Positions 33,398 to 41,412 are shown, counted from the first letter of the stretch. The stretch is 64,000 nucleotides of DNA from Rhizobacter koreensis (GCF_013366375.1 NZ_JABWMJ010000002.1:434001-498000); one strand, 5' to 3'. The notes: generated from the sequence alone by a model not told the origin. Translations and numbers: made by a program.

Positions 33398-34369
33398 ATG
33401 AGACTGAGCCAACTGGCGGCAGGCCTGATCTTCGGCCTCGGCATCGCAAGCGCGGCCCTCGCGCAGACGACCATGAAGATCAGCATCTCGACCGCGCAGA
33501 ACTCGCACCAGGGCGTGGCGATCGATACCTTCGCGAAGGAAGTCGCGGCGCGCACCAACGGTCGCTACAAGGTCGAGACCTTCTACAACGGCGCGCTCGG
33601 CGGCGAGCGCGAATCGATCGAGGCGGTACAGCTCGGCACCCAGGAACTGACGTTCACGTCGACCGGCCCGGTGCCGAACTTCGTGCCCGATACCAAGATC
33701 CTCGACGTTCCCTTCCTGTTCCGTGACAAGGCCCACGCGCGCGCCGTGCTGGACGGCCCGATCGGCCAGGACCTGCTGGGCAAGTTCGACGCCAAGGGCT
33801 TCAAGGCGCTGGGATGGGCCGAGAACGGCTTCCGTCACATGACCAACAGCAAGCGCGACGTGAAGACGCCCGAGGATCTGAAGGGCCTGAAGATGCGCAC
33901 CATGGAGAACCCGGTGCACATCGCCGCCTACAAGGCCTTCGGCATCGTCACCACGCCGATGGCTTTCCCGGAGGTGTTCACCGCTCTCCAGCAGGGCACG
34001 GTCGACGGCCAGGAAAACCCGCTGCCGGTCATCATCTCGGCCAAGTTCGATCAGGTGCAAAAGCACCTCACGCTGACCGGACACGTCTACTCGCCCTGCA
34101 TCTTCCTGATGAACAAGGCCGCGTTCGACAGGCTCCCTGCCGCCGACAAGCAGGCCTTCCTCGAGGCCGCGAAAGTCGCCATCAGGGCCAACCGCGCCCG
34201 TGTCGATGAGGACGACGCGCGCGGCGTGGCCGACCTGCGAGCCAAGGGCATGACCGTCATCGACAGCGTCGACAAGGCGAGGTTCGTCGCCGCGCTGGCG
34301 CCGGTCAGCGCCGAGTTCGAGAAGCAGTTCGGCAAGGCCAACCTCGACAAGATCCGCGAGTTCAAGTAG
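33398..34369 (+). CDS. dctP: TRAP transporter substrate-binding protein (DctP)
   Basis: A 323-residue periplasmic receptor with a signal peptide ending ALAQ (about residue 22). DctP features include MKISISTAQNSHQGVAIDTFA, GRYKVETFYNGALGGERE, GFRHMTNSKRDVKTPEDLKG, LKMRTMENPVHIAAYKAFG and the Q-Q-GTVDGQENP motif. The conserved Arg that salt-bridges carboxylate ligands is within LKMRTM, so a carboxylic-acid ligand is likely. It is first in a complete DctPQM set. The ATG at 33398 is behind AGGAG 7-12 bases upstream. Confidence 0.95.
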   Translation: MRLSQLAAGLIFGLGIASAALAQTTMKISISTAQNSHQGVAIDTFAKEVAARTNGRYKVETFYNGALGGERESIEAVQLGTQELTFTSTGPVPNFVPDTKILDVPFLFRDKAHARAVLDGPIGQDLLGKFDAKGFKALGWAENGFRHMTNSKRDVKTPEDLKGLKMRTMENPVHIAAYKAFGIVTTPMAFPEVFTALQQGTVDGQENPLPVIISAKFDQVQKHLTLTGHVYSPCIFLMNKAAFDRLPAADKQAFLEAAKVAIRANRARVDEDDARGVADLRAKGMTVIDSVDKARFVAALAPVSAEFEKQFGKANLDKIREFK

Positions 34370-34467
34370 GTGCGTGTCTCGCCTGCCGCCGCGAACGCCT
34401 CGCGGCGGCCGGCGCCCGTGCGGCCTGACTCGCACGCGCGTGTCGCCCGAATGCCCCGGTGTTGCCG

Positions 34468-34962
34468 ATGAAATCCGCCTTTCTCGCGCTCGACCGCTGG
34501 ACCACCGCGCTCGCGATGGCGATCGCCTGCGGCATGCTGGTGGTCGCCGCCTCGCTCGGCGTGTTCCAGATCATCACGCGCTTCGTGCTCGAGCAACCGG
34601 CGGAGTGGTCCGAGATCCTGATCCGCGTCAGCCTGATCTGGATGGTGTTCATGGGCATTCCGACGGCCTTTCGCCAGGGCGCGATGGTGAGCGTCGACGT
34701 GCTCTACCGCTGGAGCCCACCTCAGGTGCGCCGGGTGCTCGACTGGGTCGTGTGCTTGGCGTCGCTGAGCCTGGTCGGCGTCATCATCTGGTGGGGATCG
34801 GACTACGCACGGCGCGGCAGCGTGCAGTCGATGGCCGGGCTCGAATCGATCTCGATGTTCTGGGCCTACGCCGCGCTGCCGGTGGGCGGCGTGTTCTGCG
34901 TCATCGGCATCGTGGCCAACCTGATCGACCCGAAACGCAACGAACTCGAGACGGCCCAATGA
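34468..34962 (+). CDS. dctQ: TRAP transporter small permease (DctQ)
   Basis: A 164-residue inner-membrane protein with four hydrophobic helices (about residues 14-34, 49-66, 85-105 and 128-148) and the DctQ motifs VFQIITRFVLEQPAEWSE and FRQGAMVSVDVLY. It pairs with DctM in the sodium-driven transporter. The ATG at 34468 is chosen over GTG 34459 three codons upstream; both give nearly the same protein. Its last codon overlaps the dctM start (ATGA at 34959-34962). Confidence 0.93.
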   Translation: MKSAFLALDRWTTALAMAIACGMLVVAASLGVFQIITRFVLEQPAEWSEILIRVSLIWMVFMGIPTAFRQGAMVSVDVLYRWSPPQVRRVLDWVVCLASLSLVGVIIWWGSDYARRGSVQSMAGLESISMFWAYAALPVGGVFCVIGIVANLIDPKRNELETAQ

Positions 34963-36236
34963 CGCCGGTCATGATCACCACGATGGTGGTGTGCTTCGCA
35001 CTCACCATCTCCGTGGCCGTCTCGATCGGCCTGGCCGCGGTGCTCGGCATCCAGGCCTCGAACGCGAACATGCTCATCTCCGTGAAGGAGATGTTCAACG
35101 CGATCAACAAGTTTCCGCTCGCGGCCATCCCCTTCTTCATCCTGGCTGGAAATCTGATGGAGACCGGCGGCATCTCGCGCCGGCTCGTCGACTTCGCCAA
35201 GAGCCTGGTCGGCGGCGTGCAGGGCGGGCTGCCGATGACCTGCGTGCTGACGTGCATGATCTTCGCCGCGGTCTCGGGCTCGTCGGTGGCGACCACCTTC
35301 GCGATCGGCGCGATCCTGATCCCTGCGCTGATCAAGCACGGCTACCCGGTCGGCTACGCGGCCGCGCTGCAGGCCACCAGCGCCGAGCTCGGCGTGATCA
35401 TTCCGCCCTCGATCCCGATGATCCTGTACGGCGTGAGCGCCGAGGTCTCCATCGGCGAGCTGTTCATCGCCGGCTTCGGCCCGGGCATCCTGATCAGCCT
35501 GGCGCTGATGGCCTTCGTCTACGTCTACTGCAAGTTCAAGAAGCTGGGCAAGAACGATGGCGAGGGCCGGCTCGCGGTCGGCACGGCCACGTGGCGCGCC
35601 GGCTGGGCGCTGCTGATGCCGGTGATCATCCTCGGCGGCATCTATGGCGGCGTCTTCACGCCGACCGAGGCGTCGGCGGTGGCGGTGCTCTACGCGCTGG
35701 TGGTCGGCACGCTGATCTATCGCGAGATCCGGCCGACCGACCTGTACGCGGTGCTGCGCAAGTCGGTGGTGTCGTCGGCAGTGATCATGTTCATCATCGC
35801 CAATGCCGGCCTGTTCGCCTTCCTGATCACCCGCGCCGGCGTGCCCGACGCCATCGGCCGCTGGCTGCAGGAGGTGCTGCAGTCCCCGGCGATGTTCCTG
35901 CTGGGAGTCAATGTCGCCCTGTTCGTGATCGGCATGTTCATCGAGACCAGCGCGGCGATCATCGTGCTGGCGCCCATCCTCGCGCCGGTGGCGCAGCACT
36001 TCGGCATCGATCCGGTGCATTTCGGACTCGTCATGGTCGTGAACCTGGCACTGGGCATGGTCACGCCGCCGTTCGGCGTCAACCTGTTCGCGGCCTGCAC
36101 GGTCGCGCGAATCTCGCTGGACCGCATCGTTCCCTACCTGATCCCGTTTGTGCTGGTGATCCTGACCTGCCTGATGGTGATCACCTACGTGCCCGGCATC
36201 TCGCTCGAGTTGCGCGACCTGGTCTACGCGAAATAG
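34959..36236 (+). CDS. dctM: TRAP transporter large permease (DctM)
   Basis: A 425-residue inner-membrane permease with about 12 helices and canonical DctM elements: FPLAAIPFFILAGNLMETGGIS, FAAVSGSSVATTFAIGAILIP, LGVIIPPSIPMILYGV and GMVTPPFGVNLFAACT. It carries out sodium-coupled import of the DctP ligand. Translation is coupled to dctQ by ATGA overlap. The length and motif set are normal, so the transporter appears complete. The 230 bases after its stop hold a recombinase remnant and the terminator of the opposing tRNA genes. Confidence 0.95.
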   Translation: MTPVMITTMVVCFALTISVAVSIGLAAVLGIQASNANMLISVKEMFNAINKFPLAAIPFFILAGNLMETGGISRRLVDFAKSLVGGVQGGLPMTCVLTCMIFAAVSGSSVATTFAIGAILIPALIKHGYPVGYAAALQATSAELGVIIPPSIPMILYGVSAEVSIGELFIAGFGPGILISLALMAFVYVYCKFKKLGKNDGEGRLAVGTATWRAGWALLMPVIILGGIYGGVFTPTEASAVAVLYALVVGTLIYREIRPTDLYAVLRKSVVSSAVIMFIIANAGLFAFLITRAGVPDAIGRWLQEVLQSPAMFLLGVNVALFVIGMFIETSAAIIVLAPILAPVAQHFGIDPVHFGLVMVVNLALGMVTPPFGVNLFAACTVARISLDRIVPYLIPFVLVILTCLMVITYVPGISLELRDLVYAK

Positions 36237-36290
36237 CGCCCGTCGCTGCGGACGGCGGGGTGACGCGTCGATGCCGCGCCATCAGCTTGC

Positions 36291-36446
36291 GTGATCAGGG
36301 CCTGCACGACCCCGGTGGAGCGCGCCTGCATCGAACACTCCCGCTGGCACTGGCTGCGGCACGCGTTCGCGACTCGGCACCGACGGATCGGCTGCGACGT
36401 TCTCGGCTACGTAGCGGAATGCCAAGAGAACAAGGGGTCAGCCTGA
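36291..36446 (+). pseudogene. Tyrosine-recombinase remnant beside tRNA-Lys genes
   Basis: A short open stretch ends at TGA 36444-36446 and encodes the recombinase Box II motif WHWLRHAFATR at 36345-36377 (HxLRHxFAT, including the catalytic R-x-x-R family pattern). Sequence on both sides of the motif does not resemble an integrase, and no Box I Arg or catalytic Tyr follows, so at most about 50 residues of a decayed gene survive. The stop lies 22 bases from the 3' end of tRNA-Lys(CTT), the usual site of tRNA-integrating elements. The match is short and may be coincidental. Confidence 0.45.
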
Positions 36447-36460
36447 ATGAGCTGACCCCT
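36424..36460 (-). terminator. Rho-independent terminator of the tRNA-Lys operon
   Basis: A perfect 10-bp inverted repeat, AGGGGTCAGC (36433-36442) and GCTGACCCCT (36451-36460), with an 8-base loop. Read on the minus strand, the hairpin is followed directly by a T-rich run, TGTTCTCTT (36432-36424), as an intrinsic terminator requires. It starts 8 bases after the tRNA-Lys(CTT) 3' end. On the plus strand no T run follows, so it is not a terminator for dctM. Confidence 0.8.
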
Positions 36461-36468
36461 CGATGTCT

Positions 36469-36544
36469 TGGTGGGCCCTGAGTGACTCGAACACTCGACC
36501 TACGGATTAAGAGTCCGCTGCTCTACCAACTGAGCTAAGAGCCC
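36469..36544 (-). tRNA. tRNA-Lys (anticodon CTT)
   Basis: A 76-base tRNA including an encoded CCA. Acceptor GGGCTCT pairs with AGGGCCC; the anticodon stem is GCGGA/TCCGT with loop CTCTTAA, giving anticodon CTT and A37; the T arm is GAGTG-TTCGAGT-CACTC. It decodes AAG. It lies 41 bases downstream of tRNA-Lys(TTT) on the same strand, sharing its D and anticodon arms, and is followed by an intrinsic terminator. Confidence 0.97.
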
Positions 36545-36585
36545 GAATTTCTTCGGTGTACCGCAACCGCCGGACGGCCGTGGTG

Positions 36586-36658
36586 TGGGTTGTGCGGGGC
36601 TCGAACCCACGACCTACGGATTAAAAGTCCGCTGCTCTACCAACTGAGCTAACAACCC
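36586..36658 (-). tRNA. tRNA-Lys (anticodon TTT), CCA not encoded
   Basis: A 73-base tRNA. Acceptor GGGTTGT pairs with ACAACCC; the anticodon loop is CTTTTAA (anticodon TTT, A37); the T arm contains TTCGAGC. It decodes AAA and AAG. After the discriminator A the sequence continues CACCA rather than CCA, so the CCA end must be added or trimmed into place by tRNA nucleotidyltransferase. It is the promoter-proximal gene of the pair. Confidence 0.97.
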
Positions 36659-36670
36659 GCTGAGCCGACG

Positions 36671-36676
36671 ATTATA
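36671..36676 (-). promoter_or_regulatory. Promoter -10 element of the tRNA-Lys operon
   Basis: TATAAT on the minus strand, a perfect sigma-70 -10 hexamer and rare in this GC-rich sequence, ends 12 bases before the tRNA-Lys(TTT) 5' end. The discriminator after it is GC-rich (CGTCGGCTC), as in stringently controlled stable-RNA promoters. No consensus -35 is present at 16-18 bases. Confidence 0.7.
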
Positions 36677-36900
36677 TCGGGGCCGTGGCGTTCGCTTTCG
36701 CCGGAAGGCAAGCGCGCGATCTTAGCAGGCTCCGGATGAGCCTCGGCAAGAACCCGCACCGGGCAGCCCGGCGATCGCGACGAGCTGCTCCCCAGGCGGA
36801 CTGCGGCCGCTCGCAAGCAGAAGCGCCAGCCGCAAGCCGCGCGGCGCGGGTGCGATGCGCTTGCACGCCATGCCTGCACGACGCGACCGGCGTCATGCAT

Positions 36901-37656
36901 TCAGCTGTCGGCCAGCACCAGCCCTGCCGCGACCATGCCGAAGGTCGCGGTCACGGCGACGCTCGAACCGTAGCCGTGGCAGTTGAGACTGCGATCGGTC
37001 TGCGTCTCGCCGCCGGGCACCGCCTGCTCGCGCGAGAACACGCAGCGGATACCGATGCGGCCGGTGCGCGGCGCGCGGTGGAACTTGCGCAGACGCTGTC
37101 GCAGCGACGCCAGCAGGGCGTCGTGCGTCACGCGCGCCAGATCGTCGACGTCGACCTTGTGCGGCTCGCGCTTGCCGCCGGCAGCGCCCACGGTGACGAG
37201 GCGCACGCGCTCGGCGATCGCCCAGGCGCCGAGCGCGGCCTTGGCACGAACCTGGTCGCAGGCGTCGATCACGGCGTCGGGCCGGTCGGTCACCAGGCCC
37301 GGCCAGTTCGTCTCGTCGACGAACTCCTCGATCGTGCGCACGTCGCAGCCCGGATGAATGTCGGCGATGCGCGCGCGCAGCGCGTCGACCTTGGCCTGCC
37401 CGACCGTGACACCGAGCGCCTGCACCTGGCGGTTGATGTTCGACTCCGAGACTTGGTCGAGGTCGATCAGCGTGAGCTTCGCGATGCCGCTGCGCGCCAG
37501 CGCCTCGGCAGCCCAGGAGCCGACGCCGCCGACGCCGACCACCGCCACGTGCAGCTGGCGGATGCGCGCGTACGCGTCGGCGCCATACAGGCGCGCCAGC
37601 CCGCTGAAGCGGCGCTCGAGGTCGGGCGCGTCGAGCGCGCCCGGCTCGGGCGTCAT
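36901..37656 (-). CDS. tcdA: tRNA threonylcarbamoyladenosine dehydratase (TcdA/CsdL)
   Basis: A 251-residue E1-like ThiF/MoeB-family enzyme. The nucleotide-binding glycine motif is VVGVGGVGSWAAEALARSG, then LIDLDQVSESNINRQVQAL and DACDQVRAKAALGAW; the family insert RTGRIGIRCVFSRE and C-terminal LNCHGYGSS are typical of YgdL/CsdL rather than ThiF or MoeB. It uses ATP to cyclise t6A37 to ct6A37 in tRNAs reading ANN codons, including tRNA-Lys. The ATG at 37656 overlaps the cpoB stop in ATGA. The two tRNA-Lys genes lie 243 bases downstream. Confidence 0.95.
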   Translation of the reverse strand: MTPEPGALDAPDLERRFSGLARLYGADAYARIRQLHVAVVGVGGVGSWAAEALARSGIAKLTLIDLDQVSESNINRQVQALGVTVGQAKVDALRARIADIHPGCDVRTIEEFVDETNWPGLVTDRPDAVIDACDQVRAKAALGAWAIAERVRLVTVGAAGGKREPHKVDVDDLARVTHDALLASLRQRLRKFHRAPRTGRIGIRCVFSREQAVPGGETQTDRSLNCHGYGSSVAVTATFGMVAAGLVLADS

Positions 37657-38450
37657 TTCAGCGACACGAGGCGCTCGCGGCCGGCGAGCGCGGCCTCCGA
37701 CTTCGGGTACGCCTTGAGCAGCTCGTCGATGGTGCGACGTGCCGCCTTGGTGTCCTTCAGCTCGGCCTGGCAGTTGGCGATCGCGAGCAGCGCCTCGGGC
37801 GCCCGCGGGCTCTCGGGGAACTGCGTGACCAGCAAGCGGAACGCGCCGACCGCTTCCTTGTACTCGCGCTTGCCGTAATGCGAGTTGCCGAGCCAGAACA
37901 GCGCGGCGTCCCGATAGCCGGAGCTCGGATAGCGCTTGAGGAGCGCCTGCAGCGCCGTCGCCGAACGGTCGAACTCGCCACGGCGGAAGGCAGCGAGCGC
38001 CTCGTCGTAGGCGCGCTTCTCCTCCGGGTCGGCGGTGAACTCGCGGTCGTCGAGCGTCACCTTCTGCGGCTCGATCTTGCGGATGCGCTCCTCGACGCCC
38101 TGCAGCACGTCGGTTTGCTTGCGCTGCAGCTCGGCGACTTCGCGCGCGAGCTGCTCGTTCTGGCCGCGCAGCTTCGCCGTCTCGCCACGCTGCAGCTCGA
38201 TCTGGTTGTTGAGCTCGAGCACGCTGCGCCGCAGCTGCGTGATCTGCTCGGTGAGCTGCGTCATCGCCTCGGCCTGACGCGCGCGCTGCTGCTCGCCGAT
38301 CTGATCGACCTTCTGGCGCAGGTCGAGGATCGCGCGGCGCGCTTCGTCGTCCTCGAACAGCGCGGCGTGCGCGCCCGGCGCAGCCAGCGTGCCGAGCGCG
38401 AGCGCCAGCGCCGCGACCGGGCCCGGCCAGCGCGCACGCATCGTCGTCAT
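37653..38450 (-). CDS. cpoB: Cell division coordinator CpoB (YbgF), TPR periplasmic protein
   Basis: A 265-residue periplasmic protein. After a signal peptide (ending AHA) come an N-terminal trimerising coiled coil (about residues 35-120, ILDLRQKVDQIGEQQRARQA and repeating Glu/Gln/Leu heptads) and a C-terminal TPR domain at about 140-265 (YDEALAAFRRGEFDRSATAL, GYRDAALFWLGNSHYGKREY, RAPEALLAIANCQAELKD). CpoB links PBP1B and the Tol-Pal machine during constriction. I chose ATG 38450; TTG 38465 is also in frame and overlaps the pal stop. It is co-transcribed with pal and tolB and translationally coupled to tcdA. Confidence 0.94.
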   Translation of the reverse strand: MTTMRARWPGPVAALALALGTLAAPGAHAALFEDDEARRAILDLRQKVDQIGEQQRARQAEAMTQLTEQITQLRRSVLELNNQIELQRGETAKLRGQNEQLAREVAELQRKQTDVLQGVEERIRKIEPQKVTLDDREFTADPEEKRAYDEALAAFRRGEFDRSATALQALLKRYPSSGYRDAALFWLGNSHYGKREYKEAVGAFRLLVTQFPESPRAPEALLAIANCQAELKDTKAARRTIDELLKAYPKSEAALAGRERLVSLK

Positions 38451-38461
38451 CGTGCGCGTGC

Positions 38462-39034
38462 TCAACGGCTGTTCAGCTCGGCACGGCGGTTCTTCGCGTA
38501 CGCCGCTTCGTCGCTGCCCTGCACCGCCGGACGCTCTTCGCCGAAGCTCACCGCCTCGACCTGCGACTCGGGCACGCCGAGCAGCTGCAGCGAGCGCGCA
38601 ACCGCTTCGGCGCGCTTCTGGCCGAGCGCGAGGTTGTACTCGCGGCCGCCGCGCTCGTCGGTATGGCCCTCGATCGAGACGCGCCGCTGGCGGTTCTGCG
38701 ACAGCAGGCGCGCGTTGGCCTCGACGACCGGGCGGTAATCGTCCTTGACGACGAAGCTGTCGAAATCGAAGTAGACGACGCGCGGCACGTTGCTGTTGGC
38801 GGCGTCGTTGTTCGCGTTGCGGGTCAGGTCGACCGACGCGATGCGGCTCTGCGAGTTCGCGCCGCCCACATTGGCGCCGCTGCCTGCGCCGCCCGCGGCA
38901 CCGCTGGTCGCCGAGGCGTCGCGCGACTCGACCGGCGGCTTGTCGTCGAGCTTGACCGACGAGCAGCCGGCCAGGGCGACGGCGGCGACCGCCAGCGTCA
39001 GCGTGCGCAGCTTGAAGAGAGAGGTGGTGTTCAT
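38462..39034 (-). CDS. pal: Peptidoglycan-associated lipoprotein Pal
   Basis: A 190-residue outer-membrane lipoprotein with lipobox ALAGC (C24), a Gly/Ala/Ser/Asn linker to about residue 80, and an OmpA-type peptidoglycan-binding domain (VVYFDFDSFVVKDDYRPVVE, IEGHTDERGGREYNLALGQKR, and the NRRAEL ending). It tethers the outer membrane and is recycled to division sites by the Tol system. It follows tolB by 43 bases and precedes cpoB by 11. Confidence 0.97.
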   Translation of the reverse strand: MNTTSLFKLRTLTLAVAAVALAGCSSVKLDDKPPVESRDASATSGAAGGAGSGANVGGANSQSRIASVDLTRNANNDAANSNVPRVVYFDFDSFVVKDDYRPVVEANARLLSQNRQRRVSIEGHTDERGGREYNLALGQKRAEAVARSLQLLGVPESQVEAVSFGEERPAVQGSDEAAYAKNRRAELNSR

Positions 39035-39077
39035 GGTGCGAGTCCTCGTTCAGTGTTCGTGCGCTTCATGCGCATCG

Positions 39078-40394
39078 TCAGCGCCCGTAAGGGCCCCAAA
39101 CCGGCTCGCGCACGTCGGCGTTCGACGAGGTGAGCCGGGCCTTGATCTTTCCGTCGAGCGTGGTGGTCATCAGCACGTCGCGGCCGCCGGCACGCGTGGC
39201 GTAGACGATGAGCCGGCCGTTCGGCGCGAAGCTCGGGCTCTCGTCGTCGCTGGTGTCGGTGAGCACGTTGGGCTGCGCACCGCCGGCCGAGAGGTCGAGC
39301 GTGCACAGGCGAAACGCGTTGCCCGAGCGGCTGATGTACGCGAGCGTGCGGCCGTCGGGGCTGATCGCCGGGCTGATGTTGTAGCTGCCGCTGAAGGTGA
39401 CGCGCTCGACCGCGCCGCCGCTGACCGGCGTGCGGTAGATCTGCGGGCTGCCGCCGCGGTCGCTCACGAAGTAGATCGACGCGCCGTCGGGCGAGAACAC
39501 CGGCTCGGTGTCGATCGCCTGGCTGTTGGTCACGCGGCGCGGCGTGCCGCCGTTGCGGCTGATCAGGTAGATCTGCGAGCCGCCTTCGCGCGACAGCGTG
39601 ACCGCGAGGTTCTGCCCGTCGGGCGACCATGCCGGCGCGCTGTTCGAGCCCTTGAAGTCGGCGATCGCGCGGCGCGCGCCGCTGCCGACGTCCTGCGTGT
39701 AGACGACCGCCTTCTGCTTCTCGAACGACACGTACGCCAGCTCGCGCCCGTTCGGCGACCATGCCGGCGAAATGATCGGCTCGGCACTGTTGAGCGCGAC
39801 CTGCCCGCCCTCGCCGTCGGCATCGGCCACGCGCAGCGTGTAGCGCCCGCCGCCGCGCGTGACGTAGGCGATGCGGGTCGAGAACACGCCCTTCTCGCCG
39901 GTGAGCTTCTCGTAGATGGTGTCGGCGATGCGGTGCGCCGCGAGGCGCAGGTCGCTCGGGTCGACCGCGTTGCTCTGCCCGGCGAGTTCGGCGCCCTTGA
40001 CCACGTCCCACAGCTTGAAGCGCACGTCGGCACGGCCGTCGGCGAGGCGCGACACCGAGCCGGCGGCGAGCGCGTCGACCGCACGCGAGCGCCATTCGCT
40101 CATCGACGGCTGGCTGGTCTCGTCGAGAGCGCCGGGCGCGTCGACGATGCGGAACGCGCCGCTCCGCTCGAGATCGGCGCGCACGATGCGCGAGATCGGC
40201 TGGGCGGCGGCCGCCTCACCCCGGAACGCGGGGATCGCGATCGGCAGCTGGGTCGCGCCGACGCCGGCAATCTCGACGCGGAACTGCGCGGCGGCGACGC
40301 CGCTCAGCGCGAGCGCCGCGCCGAGCGCGGCGGCGTGGAAGGCGCGCCGCGACAGGCGACCGGCGCGCGGGACGAGCGATGCAAACGTCTTCAC
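39078..40394 (-). CDS. tolB: Tol-Pal system beta-propeller protein TolB
   Basis: A 438-residue periplasmic protein: signal peptide to about residue 37 (ending GVAAA), an N-terminal alpha/beta domain (IPAFRGEAAAAQPISRIVRAD, then FKLWDVVKG), and a C-terminal six-bladed propeller with repeated SPDG/SPNG blades (ISPAWSPNGRELAYVSF, SNSAPAWSPDGQNLAV, FSPDGASIYFVSDRGGSPQI). GTG 40394 gives MKTFASLVPR; a TTG at 40424 would overlap the start region of the divergent glycosyltransferase. tolQ, tolR and tolA are not adjacent: the next gene upstream runs the other way. TolB binds Pal and mediates outer-membrane constriction. Confidence 0.95.
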   Translation of the reverse strand: MKTFASLVPRAGRLSRRAFHAAALGAALALSGVAAAQFRVEIAGVGATQLPIAIPAFRGEAAAAQPISRIVRADLERSGAFRIVDAPGALDETSQPSMSEWRSRAVDALAAGSVSRLADGRADVRFKLWDVVKGAELAGQSNAVDPSDLRLAAHRIADTIYEKLTGEKGVFSTRIAYVTRGGGRYTLRVADADGEGGQVALNSAEPIISPAWSPNGRELAYVSFEKQKAVVYTQDVGSGARRAIADFKGSNSAPAWSPDGQNLAVTLSREGGSQIYLISRNGGTPRRVTNSQAIDTEPVFSPDGASIYFVSDRGGSPQIYRTPVSGGAVERVTFSGSYNISPAISPDGRTLAYISRSGNAFRLCTLDLSAGGAQPNVLTDTSDDESPSFAPNGRLIVYATRAGGRDVLMTTTLDGKIKARLTSSNADVREPVWGPYGR

Positions 40395-40486
40395 AGGGGA
40401 GCGGGCCCGGTTGATCTGAAACAATGATGATAGAGAACAACCCTGATGCGGCTCGCTGGCGAGCCGTGCAAGCCGCCTGCCCGCCC
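40395..40486. promoter_or_regulatory. Divergent promoter region, tolB and GT2
   Basis: A locally AT-rich stretch at about 40410-40440 stands out in this GC-rich sequence and separates the divergent tolB and GT2 genes. On the minus strand TATCAT (complement of 40428-40433) is a fair -10 for tolB, about 34 bases before GTG 40394. On the plus strand no clear pair of hexamers is seen. Confidence 0.4.
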
Positions 40487-41263
40487 ATGCCCGCCTCCCC
40501 GACGCTCACCGTGGTGATCGTGGCGAAGAACGAGGCGGCGAACATCGCCGCGTGCGTCGCGAGCGCGTCGTTCGCCGACGAGGTGCTGGTGCTCGACTCG
40601 GGCAGCAGCGACGGTACGGCGACCCTCGCCGAGCAGGCCGGGGCGCGGGTGGTGGCGACCGACTGGCCCGGCTACGGCCCGCAGGTGGCGCGCGGCTTCG
40701 CGCTCGCGACCGGCGACTGGGTGCTCTCGCTCGACGCCGACGAGCGCATCACGCCGGCGCTGCGCGACGAGGTGATCGCGGCGATCCGCACGACCACCTT
40801 CGCCGGCTATCGCATTCCGCGCGTCTCGGAGTTCGTCGGCCGCTTCATCGAGCATTCGGGCTGGCGGCCGGATCACACCCTGCGCCTCGGCCTGCGCTCC
40901 AGGTCGAGCTTCACCGACCACTTCCTGCACGCCCACATGACCGTCGATGGAGCGATTGGCACGCTGCAGGCGAGCATCGTCCACTACAGCTATCCCGATC
41001 TCTCGGACGTGCTCGGGAAGCTCGACCGCTACTCGACCGGGCACGCGCGCGACATGCTCGCACGCGGCCGCAGCGGCTCCCTCGGCAAGGCGCTGCTGCA
41101 CGGCGGATTCGCGTTCTTCCGGACGTACGTCATCCGGCTGGGCTTCCTCGATGGCGGTCACGGGTTGATGCTGGCGATCTACAACGCGGAGTACGCGTAC
41201 TACAAGTACCTGAAGCTGAAGTTCCTGCAGAGTCCGCCGACCCGCCCGGAGTTCCGTGGGTGA
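40487..41263 (+). CDS. Family 2 glycosyltransferase, lipopolysaccharide core type (WaaE/KdtX-like)
   Basis: A 258-residue GT-A enzyme beginning MPASPTLTVVIVAKNEAANI. The nucleotide-binding and metal motifs are VLDSGSSDGT and LSLDADERITPAL (DxD); later FLHAHMTVDG and YSYPDLSDVLGKLDRYS and a hydrophobic C-terminal region match WaaE/KdtX-like beta-1,4-glucosyltransferases of the lipopolysaccharide inner core. The longer frame starting at ATG 40424 would leave only 29 bases to tolB and place part of the protein over an AT-rich promoter-like stretch, so ATG 40487 is preferred, though neither start has a clear Shine-Dalgarno. The MsbA-like exporter gene follows 149 bases later. Confidence 0.88.
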   Translation: MPASPTLTVVIVAKNEAANIAACVASASFADEVLVLDSGSSDGTATLAEQAGARVVATDWPGYGPQVARGFALATGDWVLSLDADERITPALRDEVIAAIRTTTFAGYRIPRVSEFVGRFIEHSGWRPDHTLRLGLRSRSSFTDHFLHAHMTVDGAIGTLQASIVHYSYPDLSDVLGKLDRYSTGHARDMLARGRSGSLGKALLHGGFAFFRTYVIRLGFLDGGHGLMLAIYNAEYAYYKYLKLKFLQSPPTRPEFRG

Positions 41264-41412
41264 GGGTTGGCCCGACTCGCGCCGCCCGCGGGGCACGCGG
41301 CGTGCCGGCCGCGCGACGAACTCCCTGACTGCCTCGTGATCCCCCTCGCCTCACCTACTGGTTCAGCGGCCTCCCACAGCGGCGGGCGCGCCGAGCCGCG
41401 TCACACGCGCCG

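Noticed and set aside
36433..36460. The GGGGTCAGC...GCTGACCCC palindrome as a REP-like or transposon-associated repeat
   Set aside because: On the minus strand it sits right after tRNA-Lys and is followed by a T-rich run, which fits an intrinsic terminator; no second copy was noticed in the window.
40424..41263. Longer glycosyltransferase start at ATG 40424
   Set aside because: It leaves 29 bases to divergent tolB and extends over an AT-rich promoter-like stretch; glycosyltransferase homology begins just after ATG 40487.
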